A DNA stretch of 7,685 bases from JBCFBK01 sp050173895 (GTDB taxonomy: Bacteria > Bacteroidota > Bacteroidia > Bacteroidales > Prolixibacteraceae): NCBI GenBank assembly GCA_050173895.1, contig JBFXKJ010000190.1, positions 1-7,685 of the forward strand, written 5' to 3'. Both the position numbers and the translations under genes were made by a program. Of this stretch, positions 1 through 7,613 are shown piece after piece. The notes below the pieces were generated by a model that ran no database searches, had not been told where the DNA came from, and worked only from the letters and a program-made list of their open reading frames with translations. The stretch's first letter is position 1. Every line of letters begins with the position of its first letter.

Positions 1-414
1 CCGGTACCGGAAGAACTCGGAGAGGATCAGTTCATGATCGAAAGCAAGCTCCGGAAGATCGTTTACGGGAAACCATTCTGCCCGGACCGCGTCGTCACCG
101 CCTTCTACGGGAGCATCCCCCGCCACCGTACCATAAAAGACCACCGAAATCGTCCTTCCGCGCGGATCCCGGTTAACAGCGTCATAAGTTTTGAACTGTC
201 TGAGCACACCGGCTTTCAGCCCTGTTTCCTCTTCCACTTCCCGGCGACACCCGTCAACCAGCAATTCATCCATTTCCAGGAAGCCGCCCGGAAGGGCCCA
301 CTTGCCCGCATAGGGTTCTTTTGCCCGCTGCACAAGCAACAGTTCATCGTTTTCCTCTTTCAAAAGAATAGCGTCGACAGTCAGCGCCGGACGCGGATAT
401 GGATACGTATACAT
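1..414 (-). CDS. NUDIX hydrolase, ADP-ribose pyrophosphatase-like (3' end cut by window edge)
   Basis: The minus strand reads 138 codons from an ATG at 414-412 to base 1 without a stop, so only the C-terminus is missing. A complete Nudix box is visible: G44, five residues, E50, seven residues, then REVEEETGL at 58-66. This matches the GX5EX7REUXEEXGU consensus that binds the metal and hydrolyses nucleoside diphosphates linked to another group. The opening YPRPALTVD and the later RDPRGR are typical of the ADP-ribose pyrophosphatase/NrtR-like subset (family knowledge), but the substrate cannot be fixed from sequence. The start is well constrained: the TAA ending the upstream gene lies in the same frame three codons earlier, and this is the first ATG after it. 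AAAGAGG lies just 5' of the ATG. Such proteins are about 140-150 residues, so the stop is probably only a few codons outside. It is likely co-transcribed with the upstream peptidase. No signal peptide, so cytoplasmic. Confidence 0.92.
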   Translation of the reverse strand, partial: MYTYPYPRPALTVDAILLKEENDELLLVQRAKEPYAGKWALPGGFLEMDELLVDGCRREVEEETGLKAGVLRQFKTYDAVNRDPRGRTISVVFYGTVAGDAPVEGGDDAVRAEWFPVNDLPELAFDHELILSEFFRYR

Positions 415-423
415 AGCCTCTTT

Positions 424-1218
424 TTAATCGTTCGTATTGATATAACGCTTCATCACCCGCATTTTATGGGTGTACCTTTTGGTATCGACATTAAAAATAC
501 CGAACTGATCTACATTGTCGATCCTTACCTTTCCCGAAGCATGAATAATTTTGTTTTTCTCCCAGAGAATCCCCACATGTTTAATGTTTCCTTCATCATC
601 ATCAAAGAAAGCCAGATCGCCCGGGAGGGTTTCTTCAACAAAACTGAGAGCCGTGCCCAGGAGAACCTGATCTTTTGCATCCCGTGGCAGCCCGATCCCG
701 GCCATCTTGTAGATGATCTGCGAAAAGCCTGAGCAGTCAATGCCAAAGGGAGAGCGCCCTCCCCACAAATAAGGAGCATTAAAAAACAGCAATGCCTGCT
801 GAATGATGAGCTTTCTGATGGCGCCGGGCTCCCTGTAAAAAAATTTTCCGTTCATCCGGTATGTTTCGCTGCCAATCGAAAACTCATGTTTATAGGGTCT
901 CCAGCAAGGCAGCGAGCTCCCCGCAACGATCATGATGTTTTGTTCCGGACCTGCGGGGATCAGCGTCAGAATGTCGGTACTGACCGCCTGCGGCCGAAGC
1001 CCGACTTTCCGGTAAAGCCGTTCATTCAGAGGAGTGATCATTTTCTGGTCAATCCAGCCCTCATAACCGTCATACTCCATGGTAATGCGGCACCAGCCAA
1101 AAAAATATTCATGTACAACAAACCGTTCGCCAAATAAAATCTGGCTGATCATTTCGCTCTTTTCCGAAGGTTCTTTGCGTACCGGAATAATACTCAATCC
1201 CGAAATCCCGTAGTTCAT
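424..1218 (-). CDS. C40 family (NlpC/P60) peptidase with N-terminal bacterial SH3 region, YkfC-like
   Basis: A 264-residue protein. Residues about 130-260 form an NlpC/P60 papain-like cysteine peptidase: YLWGG at 150-154, the catalytic cysteine in DCSGFS (Cys162), LPRDA at 177-181, the catalytic histidine in KHVGI (His214) and a third polar residue in IIHASG (His226). Residues about 5-65 resemble a bacterial SH3 domain, with PVRKEPS near the start and GYEGWI at 51-56; a second degenerate SH3 unit may fill 70-125. This matches Bacteroidota relatives of the gamma-D-glutamyl-L-diamino acid endopeptidase YkfC (dipeptidyl-peptidase VI), which cut murein peptides. No signal peptide or lipobox is visible, so I infer a cytosolic role in trimming recycled or imported wall peptides rather than remodelling the wall. 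It lies 9 bases upstream of the NUDIX gene, as an apparent operon, and diverges from the PgpH gene. No clear Shine-Dalgarno precedes the ATG. Family call is firm; substrate is inferred. Confidence 0.93.
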   Translation of the reverse strand: MNYGISGLSIIPVRKEPSEKSEMISQILFGERFVVHEYFFGWCRITMEYDGYEGWIDQKMITPLNERLYRKVGLRPQAVSTDILTLIPAGPEQNIMIVAGSSLPCWRPYKHEFSIGSETYRMNGKFFYREPGAIRKLIIQQALLFFNAPYLWGGRSPFGIDCSGFSQIIYKMAGIGLPRDAKDQVLLGTALSFVEETLPGDLAFFDDDEGNIKHVGILWEKNKIIHASGKVRIDNVDQFGIFNVDTKRYTHKMRVMKRYINTND

Positions 1219-1434
1219 ACATTAATGATTTGTACTTTAATGGTCGTAAGAAATCCCCAGGTTGCTGAACATTATTATTATAACACTGTGCGTTGCAGCA
1301 TAACATGTCCGTTTCATAACTCACCTTGCAGGCAACAGGTTCTTCCTTTTTCGTCCCCGGAGGCATCGTTCGGTTCATTGACTTTTACACCTTCTTTTTC
1401 GTGTGAGCCGCTTTTTGTTCCGGTTTGAGCCGAT

Positions 1435-1457
1435 AAATGTACTTCTTTGGTACATTT
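1435..1457. repeat. Perfect 8-7-8 inverted repeat upstream of the PgpH gene
   Basis: AAATGTAC (1435-1442) and its exact reverse complement GTACATTT (1450-1457) flank a 7-base spacer, TTCTTTG. The element lies about 90 bases before the PgpH ATG. It could be an operator for a dimeric regulator, a small hairpin in a leader transcript, or a remnant of a dispersed intergenic repeat. No T tract follows directly, so it is not a standard intrinsic terminator. The symmetry is seen directly; any function is inference. Confidence 0.5.
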
Positions 1458-1464
1458 CATGAAA
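1455..1464. repeat. 10-base perfect palindrome TTTCATGAAA overlapping the inverted repeat
   Basis: TTTCATGAAA is its own reverse complement and shares three bases with the right arm of the 8-7-8 inverted repeat. Two overlapping symmetric sites within 30 bases in a divergent promoter region could be a compound regulator-binding site. A 10-base AT-rich palindrome can also occur by chance. Confidence 0.35.
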
Positions 1465-1545
1465 AGAAAGTGTTAACTTTATTATCCAAAGATTTAATTT
1501 CACGCCCGGACCTGCGGAGTTTTGCAAAGTGTAAAAAAAGATCTT

Positions 1546-3612
1546 ATGAAGAAGATATTCACGTATTTGAAAAGCTACTATCATTTCTTTTATATCGCCC
1601 TTGTATTTTTTATATCGATTTTAATTTTATACCTGACCATACCGGGCGAAAGCAGGTTTCGCTACGAGTTTCAAAAGAATGCGCCCTGGCGGCATGAAAC
1701 ATTGATCGCTCCGTTTAACTTTGCTATCCTCAAAACTGATGAGCTTATCGGCCAGGAGCGCGATTCCATTCAACGGCAATTCATTCCGTATTATAAGAAA
1801 GATACGCTCACCGGCATTCAGCAATCCAGGAATTTTGAATCGAGACTGAAACAGGTAAGCGAGCGCATCGCTGTTCTGAGCCCAAAAATAATCGCCTCGC
1901 TCACTGAATACCTGACGCAACTATATGATTCGGGAATTATCGACCAGTCGCCCGACAAGCATCCGCTGTTGAAAAACAAAGACGAGATTTATGTGGTGAC
2001 AGGCAAGACAGCAGAAAAAACACCTGTAAGAAGCATTTATTCGCTTAAATCGGCCTTCCAGGCGGTCAATGATACCCTGAGCAGATTTCCGGGCAATCAG
2101 ATGCGCATGCTGAATCAACAGGTCAACCTGTCCGACTATATTCAGGCCAATCTCAGCTATGATGCAAATTTCAATGCGCAGGAACTGGCCCAACTGATGA
2201 ATTCCGTATCGCTTACCCAGGGGATGGTTCAGGCAGGAGAACGGATCATTTTCAGCGGTGATCTGGTCACACCCGAAAAATACCAAATCCTGGAATCGCT
2301 TAAGAAGAGTTACGAAACCAAACAAGGGCAGGACATTGACCGTTACCTGCTCATTATCGGCAAGCTTGTGCTGATCATCGCCTGTCTGCTTCTGCTGATC
2401 CTTTACCTCGCCTTTTTCAGACCGGAAATATTCCGGCAAAAACAACACCTCACGTTCATTCTGTTCATTCTGATCCTGATGGTGATCATCTCCCGATTTA
2501 TCATTGTGAACGATCAGCCGAATATCTATGTGATCCCCGTTGCCATTCTACCCATCCTGTTCCGGATCTTTTTCGATTCGAGGACGGCGATCTACGGTTT
2601 GATGGTAACCTGTCTGCTGATCGGTTATTTTGCTCCCAATAATTATGAATTTATTTTTCTTCACCTCATTGCAGGAATCATTTCTGTTTTTACGCTCTAC
2701 AAGCTGCATCGGCGTTCACATCTGGTGTTCACCGCATTGTGGGTACTCATCGCCTATTCGGTCCTGTTCCTGGCTCTGTCAATGGTCCAGGAAGGCAACA
2801 TGGATATGATCCGCTGGCAAAACCTGAAATGGTTCGGAGCCAACGCAGTCCTGATCCTGCTGGTCTATCCGCTGGTCTATATCTTTGAAAAACTGTTTGG
2901 CTTTGTTTCAGACGTTACACTGATCGAACTTTCGAACACGAACCAGCCCTTACTCCGAAAGCTGGCCGAAGATGCCCCCGGCACCTTTCAGCATTCGCTG
3001 CAGATCGCTAATCTGGCCGAAGCAGTGATCCACCGCATCGGAGGAAATCCGTTTCTGGCCTATGCCGGAGCACTGTACCACGATATAGGCAAAATAAATC
3101 AACCGGTGTACTTTATTGAAAACCAGGCTGCCGGTATGAATCCGCACGACAAGCTCAACTACCGGGAAAGTGCCAAAGTGATCATCGATCACGTTACGGA
3201 GGGGGTCCGGCTTGCCCGGAAATATAAACTACCTGATGTATTGATCCATTTTATTACCACCCATCACGGGACAACCAAAGCCAAGTACTTTTACACGCTG
3301 TACAAGAATGAACATCCCGATGAGCCGATCGATCCGAAGGAGTTCAGTTATCCCGGTCCGCGACCGCACAACAAGGAAACATCGGTAGTGATGCTGATCG
3401 ACGGGATCGAAGCAGCCACCCGGTCGCTGAAAGATAAAACACCCGAAGCAATCCGCGAGCTGATCGACCGCATGGTCAGGGAAAAGCTTGACGACGGGCA
3501 GCTTGACGATGCCGACCTGAGTATGGGCGAAATCCGAATTTTAAAGGAAACACTGCTTGAGAAGCTGTTGAATATTTACCACGTGCGGATTGAATATCCG
3601 AAAGAAAAATAG
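1546..3612 (+). CDS. pgpH: PgpH-type seven-transmembrane HD-domain phosphodiesterase (cyclic di-AMP hydrolase family)
   Basis: A 688-residue membrane protein with the full PgpH order: one N-terminal membrane helix (about 11-32), an extracytoplasmic 7TMR-HDED region (about 40-255), seven close-packed helices (about 266-447) and a cytosolic HD domain (about 480-625). All seven metal ligands expected from characterised PgpH proteins can be picked out: His483 (QHSLQ), His512-Asp513 (YHDIGK), His549, His573-His574 (TTHHG) and Asp619 (LIDGIEA). An active di-iron/manganese site is therefore likely. PgpH cuts cyclic di-AMP to pApA, with activity thought to be modulated through the external domain (family knowledge). 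An in-frame TTG at 1522 would add eight residues, but ATG 1546 is preferred because MKKIF leads directly into the first helix. It is a single-gene unit with no diadenylate cyclase beside it in the window, and its stop faces that of the HutI-like gene 28 bases away. The ligand for the external domain is unknown. Confidence 0.94.
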   Translation: MKKIFTYLKSYYHFFYIALVFFISILILYLTIPGESRFRYEFQKNAPWRHETLIAPFNFAILKTDELIGQERDSIQRQFIPYYKKDTLTGIQQSRNFESRLKQVSERIAVLSPKIIASLTEYLTQLYDSGIIDQSPDKHPLLKNKDEIYVVTGKTAEKTPVRSIYSLKSAFQAVNDTLSRFPGNQMRMLNQQVNLSDYIQANLSYDANFNAQELAQLMNSVSLTQGMVQAGERIIFSGDLVTPEKYQILESLKKSYETKQGQDIDRYLLIIGKLVLIIACLLLLILYLAFFRPEIFRQKQHLTFILFILILMVIISRFIIVNDQPNIYVIPVAILPILFRIFFDSRTAIYGLMVTCLLIGYFAPNNYEFIFLHLIAGIISVFTLYKLHRRSHLVFTALWVLIAYSVLFLALSMVQEGNMDMIRWQNLKWFGANAVLILLVYPLVYIFEKLFGFVSDVTLIELSNTNQPLLRKLAEDAPGTFQHSLQIANLAEAVIHRIGGNPFLAYAGALYHDIGKINQPVYFIENQAAGMNPHDKLNYRESAKVIIDHVTEGVRLARKYKLPDVLIHFITTHHGTTKAKYFYTLYKNEHPDEPIDPKEFSYPGPRPHNKETSVVMLIDGIEAATRSLKDKTPEAIRELIDRMVREKLDDGQLDDADLSMGEIRILKETLLEKLLNIYHVRIEYPKEK

Positions 3613-3640
3613 CGGGCGAAGCATGGACTGAGGCCGGCTC

Positions 3641-4657
3641 TCAACTCACGAATTTGCCGTCGAGGATGACGGTATCAACAAGCCTGGCTCCTGAAAAATA
3701 CGGGATGGAGGCATATCCGGGTAAAGGTGCCGTGACAAAAACGTTCGCCACTTTCCCTTTGCAGATACTGCCGCAAATCCCTTCTATGCCCATTGAGTAA
3801 GCGGAGTTAAGGGTCATTGCATTGATTGTCTCCTCCGGGCTCATATGGAAACTGATATAGCCCGGCGACAAAATCACGCTGGACTCACGCCCATGGGAGC
3901 GGAACTTAGGCTTCAGCTCATATTTCATCGCTGCAGTCAAAATTCCTTCCGTCTCAGGAATAGAGAAAAAACCATGATCACAAAATACATCGATGCAATC
4001 GTCGAGACCTTCTTCGCAGATCTGAGGGATCGTTTCGCGAACCAGCACGTCCATAAACTTCTTCCGGTCACCTGCTGCGTGATGGGCCGATATGGAATGG
4101 GCACCCAGAAAGGTCGATCGGATGATGACCGGATAGGCCTCTCTCAGCCGTCTGATCACACGAAGTATTTTCAGCTCCGATTCGGTCGTAAAGCCGTAGC
4201 CGCTTTTGATGCCAATCGCCCCTGTTCCTGTCGAGATCATCTCGTGCAGCCTGATCTCTGCAAGTTCATACAACTCATCTTCATCACATCGTTCAAGCTG
4301 CTGAGCCAGGTACTGAATGCCTTCGCTTCGCCAGCTAACCAAATCACAACTGAGGCTGCGGGTCCGGCTGGTAAAAGCCCGTTCCAGTCCCGACGGCGAA
4401 ATAAATGAAGAACGTGCATCACAATATGAAGGGAAGACAAGTCTCCCCGTGCAATCCAGTTCCATCATTACATCGTTGTCGAGTTTTTCTTTTTCAAGGT
4501 CTTTCATCAGCCCAAGCCCTTCGATCAGTCCGTCCTGAATGATCAGATAGGCATCACTGATGACCCGCACCGATGACATGGCCGCACCCCCCTTAAAGCG
4601 AACCGAATAGTTCTCCACTTGCACCAGCTCCCTTATATTTTCCAACACGATTCTCAT
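3641..4657 (-). CDS. Imidazolonepropionase (HutI)-like protein lacking the metal site; probable pseudoenzyme
   Basis: A 338-residue relative of imidazolonepropionase, the amidohydrolase that opens imidazolone propionate in histidine breakdown. HutI hallmarks remain: KSGYG (151-155), ELKILRVIRRL (161-171), TFLGAH (182-187), DVFCD-GFFS (223-232), PEETINA (274-280), and GS-CKGKVAN (296-305). The active site is gone. The metal-binding HxH after the conserved Cys-Asp (C79 D80) reads R82-S-S84, and the His of the usual KPKIHAN reads Arg (KPKFRSH, 249-255). Between there and PEETINA only 22 residues remain where family members have about 100, so SVDHLE and the ligand Asp of ASD-NPG are absent. Usual HutI length is about 400-415. 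ATG 4657 is chosen because MRIVLENIRELV matches the HutI N-terminus and AAGGAG lies just upstream. An in-frame ATG at 4729 would add 24 residues that resemble nothing I know. No other hut gene is nearby. It may be a repurposed non-enzyme or an in-frame decaying paralogue. Confidence 0.85.
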   Translation of the reverse strand: MRIVLENIRELVQVENYSVRFKGGAAMSSVRVISDAYLIIQDGLIEGLGLMKDLEKEKLDNDVMMELDCTGRLVFPSYCDARSSFISPSGLERAFTSRTRSLSCDLVSWRSEGIQYLAQQLERCDEDELYELAEIRLHEMISTGTGAIGIKSGYGFTTESELKILRVIRRLREAYPVIIRSTFLGAHSISAHHAAGDRKKFMDVLVRETIPQICEEGLDDCIDVFCDHGFFSIPETEGILTAAMKYELKPKFRSHGRESSVILSPGYISFHMSPEETINAMTLNSAYSMGIEGICGSICKGKVANVFVTAPLPGYASIPYFSGARLVDTVILDGKFVS

Positions 4658-4666
4658 GCGCTCCTT
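4647..4666 (-). promoter_or_regulatory. Shine-Dalgarno-like AAGGAG deciding the HutI-like start
   Basis: On the minus strand AAGGAG is followed by CGC and then ATG at 4657-4655. The spacing is short, but this is the clearest Shine-Dalgarno match in the window. It favours this ATG over the in-frame ATG 72 bases upstream at 4729. Confidence 0.4.
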
Positions 4667-4927
4667 TTTTTTATCCTCCGGTCTGACAAGATCTTTCTGC
4701 CCGGCAAAACACTCAAAATCATCGTTCAATTTAAATCAAAAAAATGAAGATTGAAAAAATATAAACAAAAACCTTTCACTCTCTTCATTCTTCATCCAAA
4801 TATTAATAATTCCGGGGGAAGCGGTGAATTCAGGTGGGAAAATAATTTTTTATTCCTTTTTTTTAAACATCTTTACAAAGGCTTTTGGGGAACGAACTTT
4901 GGTTTAAGCCACCGGGGTCCGCCCTGA

Positions 4928-7480
4928 ATGGATATTCAGAAACAGAAACAGAAAATGCGACAGACAGGTTTTTCACCGGAATATTCCCTGATCAGGAATG
5001 TTTGTCTGGTGATGGTTCTATTGTTTACGGGAGGAAGCCTTTATGCCCAACAGCCGGCGGTGTCGGGAAATGTTACCGATGCACAGACGGGCGAGCCCGT
5101 TCCTTATGTGAACATTGTATTTCGGGGTACCACCGTGGGGACCGTGACCGACTCGACCGGACACTTCGGCATTCTGAAACCCCCCGGTTCCGATACGCTT
5201 CATTTCTCGGCCGTAGGCTATTACCCGGTCAGCAAAGTCATTTCAGGAAGCGCCGATAAAACGCTTAACATCCGTCTGAAACCTGAAACCATCAGTATTT
5301 CTGAAATTCAGGTGGCTCCCGACGAGGGGCCGGTAAGACGGCTGCTCAGGAACATTACGGAAAACCGCGATAAAAATAATCCGGACCGGCACAAACGTTA
5401 CTCCTACCGGAAATATACGACCTGGGAATACCAGATCGACCATGTCAATGAAAACCTCATCAATTCAAAAGCATTCCGCAATCATCAGTCTTTGTTTCAG
5501 ACCAACGAAGACTCTTCCCGTTATCTTCCGCTTTATTTTTCAGAGCAACTGGTGTATAATGAAGTACAAAAAGATCCGTACAAGCAAAGATCGACCGTAC
5601 TGGCCGACAAGACCAAGGGTGTGGGGATTCTCGACGAGCTTCAAATCTCAGGCTACACCAGTGCATTGGACATGGAAGTGAATTACTACAATAATTTCAT
5701 CAACCTGTTCACCCACAATTTTGTCAGTCCTGTGGCCGATAACGGCTGGTTTTATTATAAGTACTATCTGGCCGACAGCACGGTGACAGACGGGCATAAA
5801 CACTACCGTGTCCGGTTCCAGCCCCGGCGCAGCGGAGAGAACACATTTAAAGGCTATTTTATTACGGAAGATCGTTCCTATTCGCTGGTGGAAATCGATG
5901 GAGAGCTTTCCACAACAAACAACATCAACTTTTTAAAAAGCATGCGTCTGAAAAGCAACTATGCTTTTGTGAACGATACGTTGCCCTTCTATAAAAGAAA
6001 CCAGATCGATGCGGTTTTCAATGTGAATCCGTTTCAGTCACAATCGTCCGACAAGAAGCACCTTTCGGTCTTTTTTACCCAGACAGCGAGCATCGATCAG
6101 ATCGCCATTGGTAAGCTTCCGCCGGTCAACCTGAGTACGTCCAAGGCCCGGTATGAGACAGTTTACCTTCCCGACGCCCGCCGGAGAGATCCGCAGTTCT
6201 GGGAACAGAACCGGATGGAAGAGCTAAACCGGAAACAACAGGAAGTGGCGCATATCATCGACTCCATTTCTCAGATCAGGGTGGTGAATTTGTCGAACAA
6301 TCTCGCCCGGATGGCTATGACGGGATATTACGACGTGGGCAAGTTTGAATTGGGCCCCTTTTACAGTTTCTTCAATACCAATAAAGTGGAAGACCGGCAT
6401 TATTTTTTCGGAGGAAGGACCAGCTCAGAGATCAGTGAAAAGATGATGTTCTGGGGGGGACTGGGATATGGTACGCGAACCGGGAAAATAGACGGATCGG
6501 CCGGCTATGGCTATAAATTTCAGGCTCCGTTCCGGAGAGTGCTGGAAATCTCGTATGATGACAAGATGATCCGCCATGGTGAAAATGAGAAGATCCTGTA
6601 CCTGTACGAAAATTCCACCACCTCGACCGAAAATAACCTGGTCTCCCAGTTGCTTAAACATGACGAGCTGGACGAAATTTTTCGCGAACAACGTTTTCGC
6701 ACGACATACGAACATGAATGGTATCCGGGACTGATGCATCATTTAACGGCAAGTTATGTCCGTCATTATTCTCCTGAATTCTATCCCTTCACCCGCAACG
6801 ATGAAGCCGTAGGCTCCGTTTCAGCAGTTGAACTCAGTCTCGACACCCGGCTTTCCGGCCAGGAAAAGTATGTGGACGACGGTTTTCTACGGATTTACAT
6901 GGAGACACCTCAGCCCATCGTGCATTTTACGGTGGCGGGAGGAAAGGTTTTCCGCGATGATTGGTCGGGATGGTACGGCCGTCTGGCAGCTACCGTGAAA
7001 CAGGCGGTGTACATGGGGCAAAGCCGTTTTGATTATGCGGTTGAATCGGGATGGTACCTGGGTAAACTTCCCTACACGATGCTCGACATTCCCCGCGGAA
7101 ACGAAACCCTGGGTTATTATACCTACGACTTCAACATGATGAATTATCTTGAATTCGTCCATGATAAATATGTTCATCTTTACCTGGAGCATCATTTAAA
7201 CGGATTTTTCTTCCGTCGTATGCCCCTGCTGAAAAAAACCGACTTCAGGGAAGTGGTTTCAGCCAAAATCCTGACCGGCTCAGTCAGTCACCGGCATGAA
7301 GATGTCATTGCCTTTCCGGATGTGATCTCCCGCATGACAAATCCCTATGTGGAGTTAGGCGCGGGAGTCGAAAATATTTTCAAGATGTTCCGTGTGGAGG
7401 CCATCTGGCGGTTAAATTCCCCGTCGGTCACGGGCGCTCCCTCATTTGGCATCCGGGCCAAATTTGAGATTATCCTGTAG
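4928..7480 (+). CDS. Outer-membrane DUF5686 protein with carboxypeptidase-regulatory-like domain
   Basis: An 850-residue exported protein. Residues 23-40 form a hydrophobic signal segment ending SLYA, with likely cleavage before Gln41. Residues about 45-120 are a CarboxypepD_reg-like beta-sandwich: VSGNVTDAQTGEPVPYVNI, then GTVTDSTGHF and FSAVGYYP. The rest matches the DUF5686 pattern: a helical linker after ISEIQV, KNNPDRHKRYSY (149-160), then a long region of alternating beta-strand character ending in SFGIRAKFEIIL, which suggests a C-terminal beta-barrel. Such proteins are found in Bacteroidota outer membranes; their substrate is not established. The 22 residues before the hydrophobic segment are long for a signal peptide, so ATG 4955 (MRQTGF) with its A-rich leader is a real alternative start. 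The 270-base gap from the divergent HutI-like gene is AT-rich on its left. GAACTTTG (4894-4901) is a one-mismatch -7 box but lacks a good -33 partner. No SusC-type TonB plug is visible. Confidence 0.9.
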   Translation: MDIQKQKQKMRQTGFSPEYSLIRNVCLVMVLLFTGGSLYAQQPAVSGNVTDAQTGEPVPYVNIVFRGTTVGTVTDSTGHFGILKPPGSDTLHFSAVGYYPVSKVISGSADKTLNIRLKPETISISEIQVAPDEGPVRRLLRNITENRDKNNPDRHKRYSYRKYTTWEYQIDHVNENLINSKAFRNHQSLFQTNEDSSRYLPLYFSEQLVYNEVQKDPYKQRSTVLADKTKGVGILDELQISGYTSALDMEVNYYNNFINLFTHNFVSPVADNGWFYYKYYLADSTVTDGHKHYRVRFQPRRSGENTFKGYFITEDRSYSLVEIDGELSTTNNINFLKSMRLKSNYAFVNDTLPFYKRNQIDAVFNVNPFQSQSSDKKHLSVFFTQTASIDQIAIGKLPPVNLSTSKARYETVYLPDARRRDPQFWEQNRMEELNRKQQEVAHIIDSISQIRVVNLSNNLARMAMTGYYDVGKFELGPFYSFFNTNKVEDRHYFFGGRTSSEISEKMMFWGGLGYGTRTGKIDGSAGYGYKFQAPFRRVLEISYDDKMIRHGENEKILYLYENSTTSTENNLVSQLLKHDELDEIFREQRFRTTYEHEWYPGLMHHLTASYVRHYSPEFYPFTRNDEAVGSVSAVELSLDTRLSGQEKYVDDGFLRIYMETPQPIVHFTVAGGKVFRDDWSGWYGRLAATVKQAVYMGQSRFDYAVESGWYLGKLPYTMLDIPRGNETLGYYTYDFNMMNYLEFVHDKYVHLYLEHHLNGFFFRRMPLLKKTDFREVVSAKILTGSVSHRHEDVIAFPDVISRMTNPYVELGAGVENIFKMFRVEAIWRLNSPSVTGAPSFGIRAKFEIIL

Positions 7481-7613
7481 TGTTCTGTATTCCGGAAAAC
7501 TTCCACTTTTATCCGAACATTTCTGCCGGATATAACCTTTCCTGTCCGGGCATTGAAAAGCCCGCATTCCCGCACCAGCGCCGCAGATCGTCTGCCAACT
7601 GCCGGAAAACAGC
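7481..7613. other. Convergent intergenic region after the DUF5686 gene
   Basis: A gap of 133 bases separates two genes that end towards each other. The only structure I see is a 5-base stem CGGGC (7547-7551) / GCCCG (7560-7564) with an 8-base loop. It has no T tract on either side, so it is a poor terminator candidate. No gene is apparent here. Confidence 0.4.

Larger units (their letters stand above)
1219..1545. other. Divergent intergenic region between the C40 peptidase and PgpH genes
   Basis: This 327-base gap separates two genes read outward, so it should hold both promoters. Short ORFs on both strands here have no recognisable motifs and look like chance. I see no tRNA or riboswitch signature and no T-tailed terminator. 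The right half contains a TGAGCCG direct repeat (1404-1410 and 1426-1432, 22 bases apart), then the inverted repeat and palindrome listed separately, then an AT-rich stretch. TAACTTTA at 1474-1481 resembles the Bacteroidota -7 box TAnnTTTG with one mismatch, but the nearest upstream TTTG (1446-1449) is 24 bases away, longer than the usual spacing, so no promoter is called. The bases just before the PgpH ATG are A-rich (GTAAAAAAAGATCTT), which suits leaders in this phylum. Confidence 0.6.

Noticed and set aside
34..732. A 232-codon open frame on the plus strand
   Set aside because: It lies antisense to the NUDIX and C40 peptidase genes. Both of those show complete catalytic motifs on the minus strand, while this frame shows no recognisable domain.
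1522..1545. TTG start giving an eight-residue longer PgpH
   Set aside because: The in-frame ATG at 1546 follows an A-rich leader and leads straight into the first membrane helix; the extension adds nothing recognisable.
1109..1697. Short ORFs on both strands in and around the divergent intergenic region (for example 1225-1428 plus, 1109-1378 minus, 1437-1697 plus)
   Set aside because: They are low-complexity or Cys/Phe-rich without motifs, overlap the flanking genes in other frames, and have no plausible start context.
3613..3640. Bidirectional terminator between the convergent PgpH and HutI-like genes
   Set aside because: GAGGCCGGCTCTC looks symmetric at its centre but leaves no loop for a hairpin, and no T run flanks it.
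4743..4789. 8-base inverted repeat AATGAAGA / TCTTCATT with a 31-base spacer
   Set aside because: It lies in AT-rich, repetitive sequence with a long spacer, where such a match is likely by chance.
4928..7480. SusC/TonB-dependent receptor call for the DUF5686 gene
   Set aside because: A carboxypeptidase-regulatory-like domain is shared with SusC proteins, but no TonB plug domain follows and the remainder fits DUF5686.
7547..7564. GC-rich hairpin as a terminator for the DUF5686 gene
   Set aside because: The stem is only five pairs with an eight-base loop and no T tract follows on either strand.
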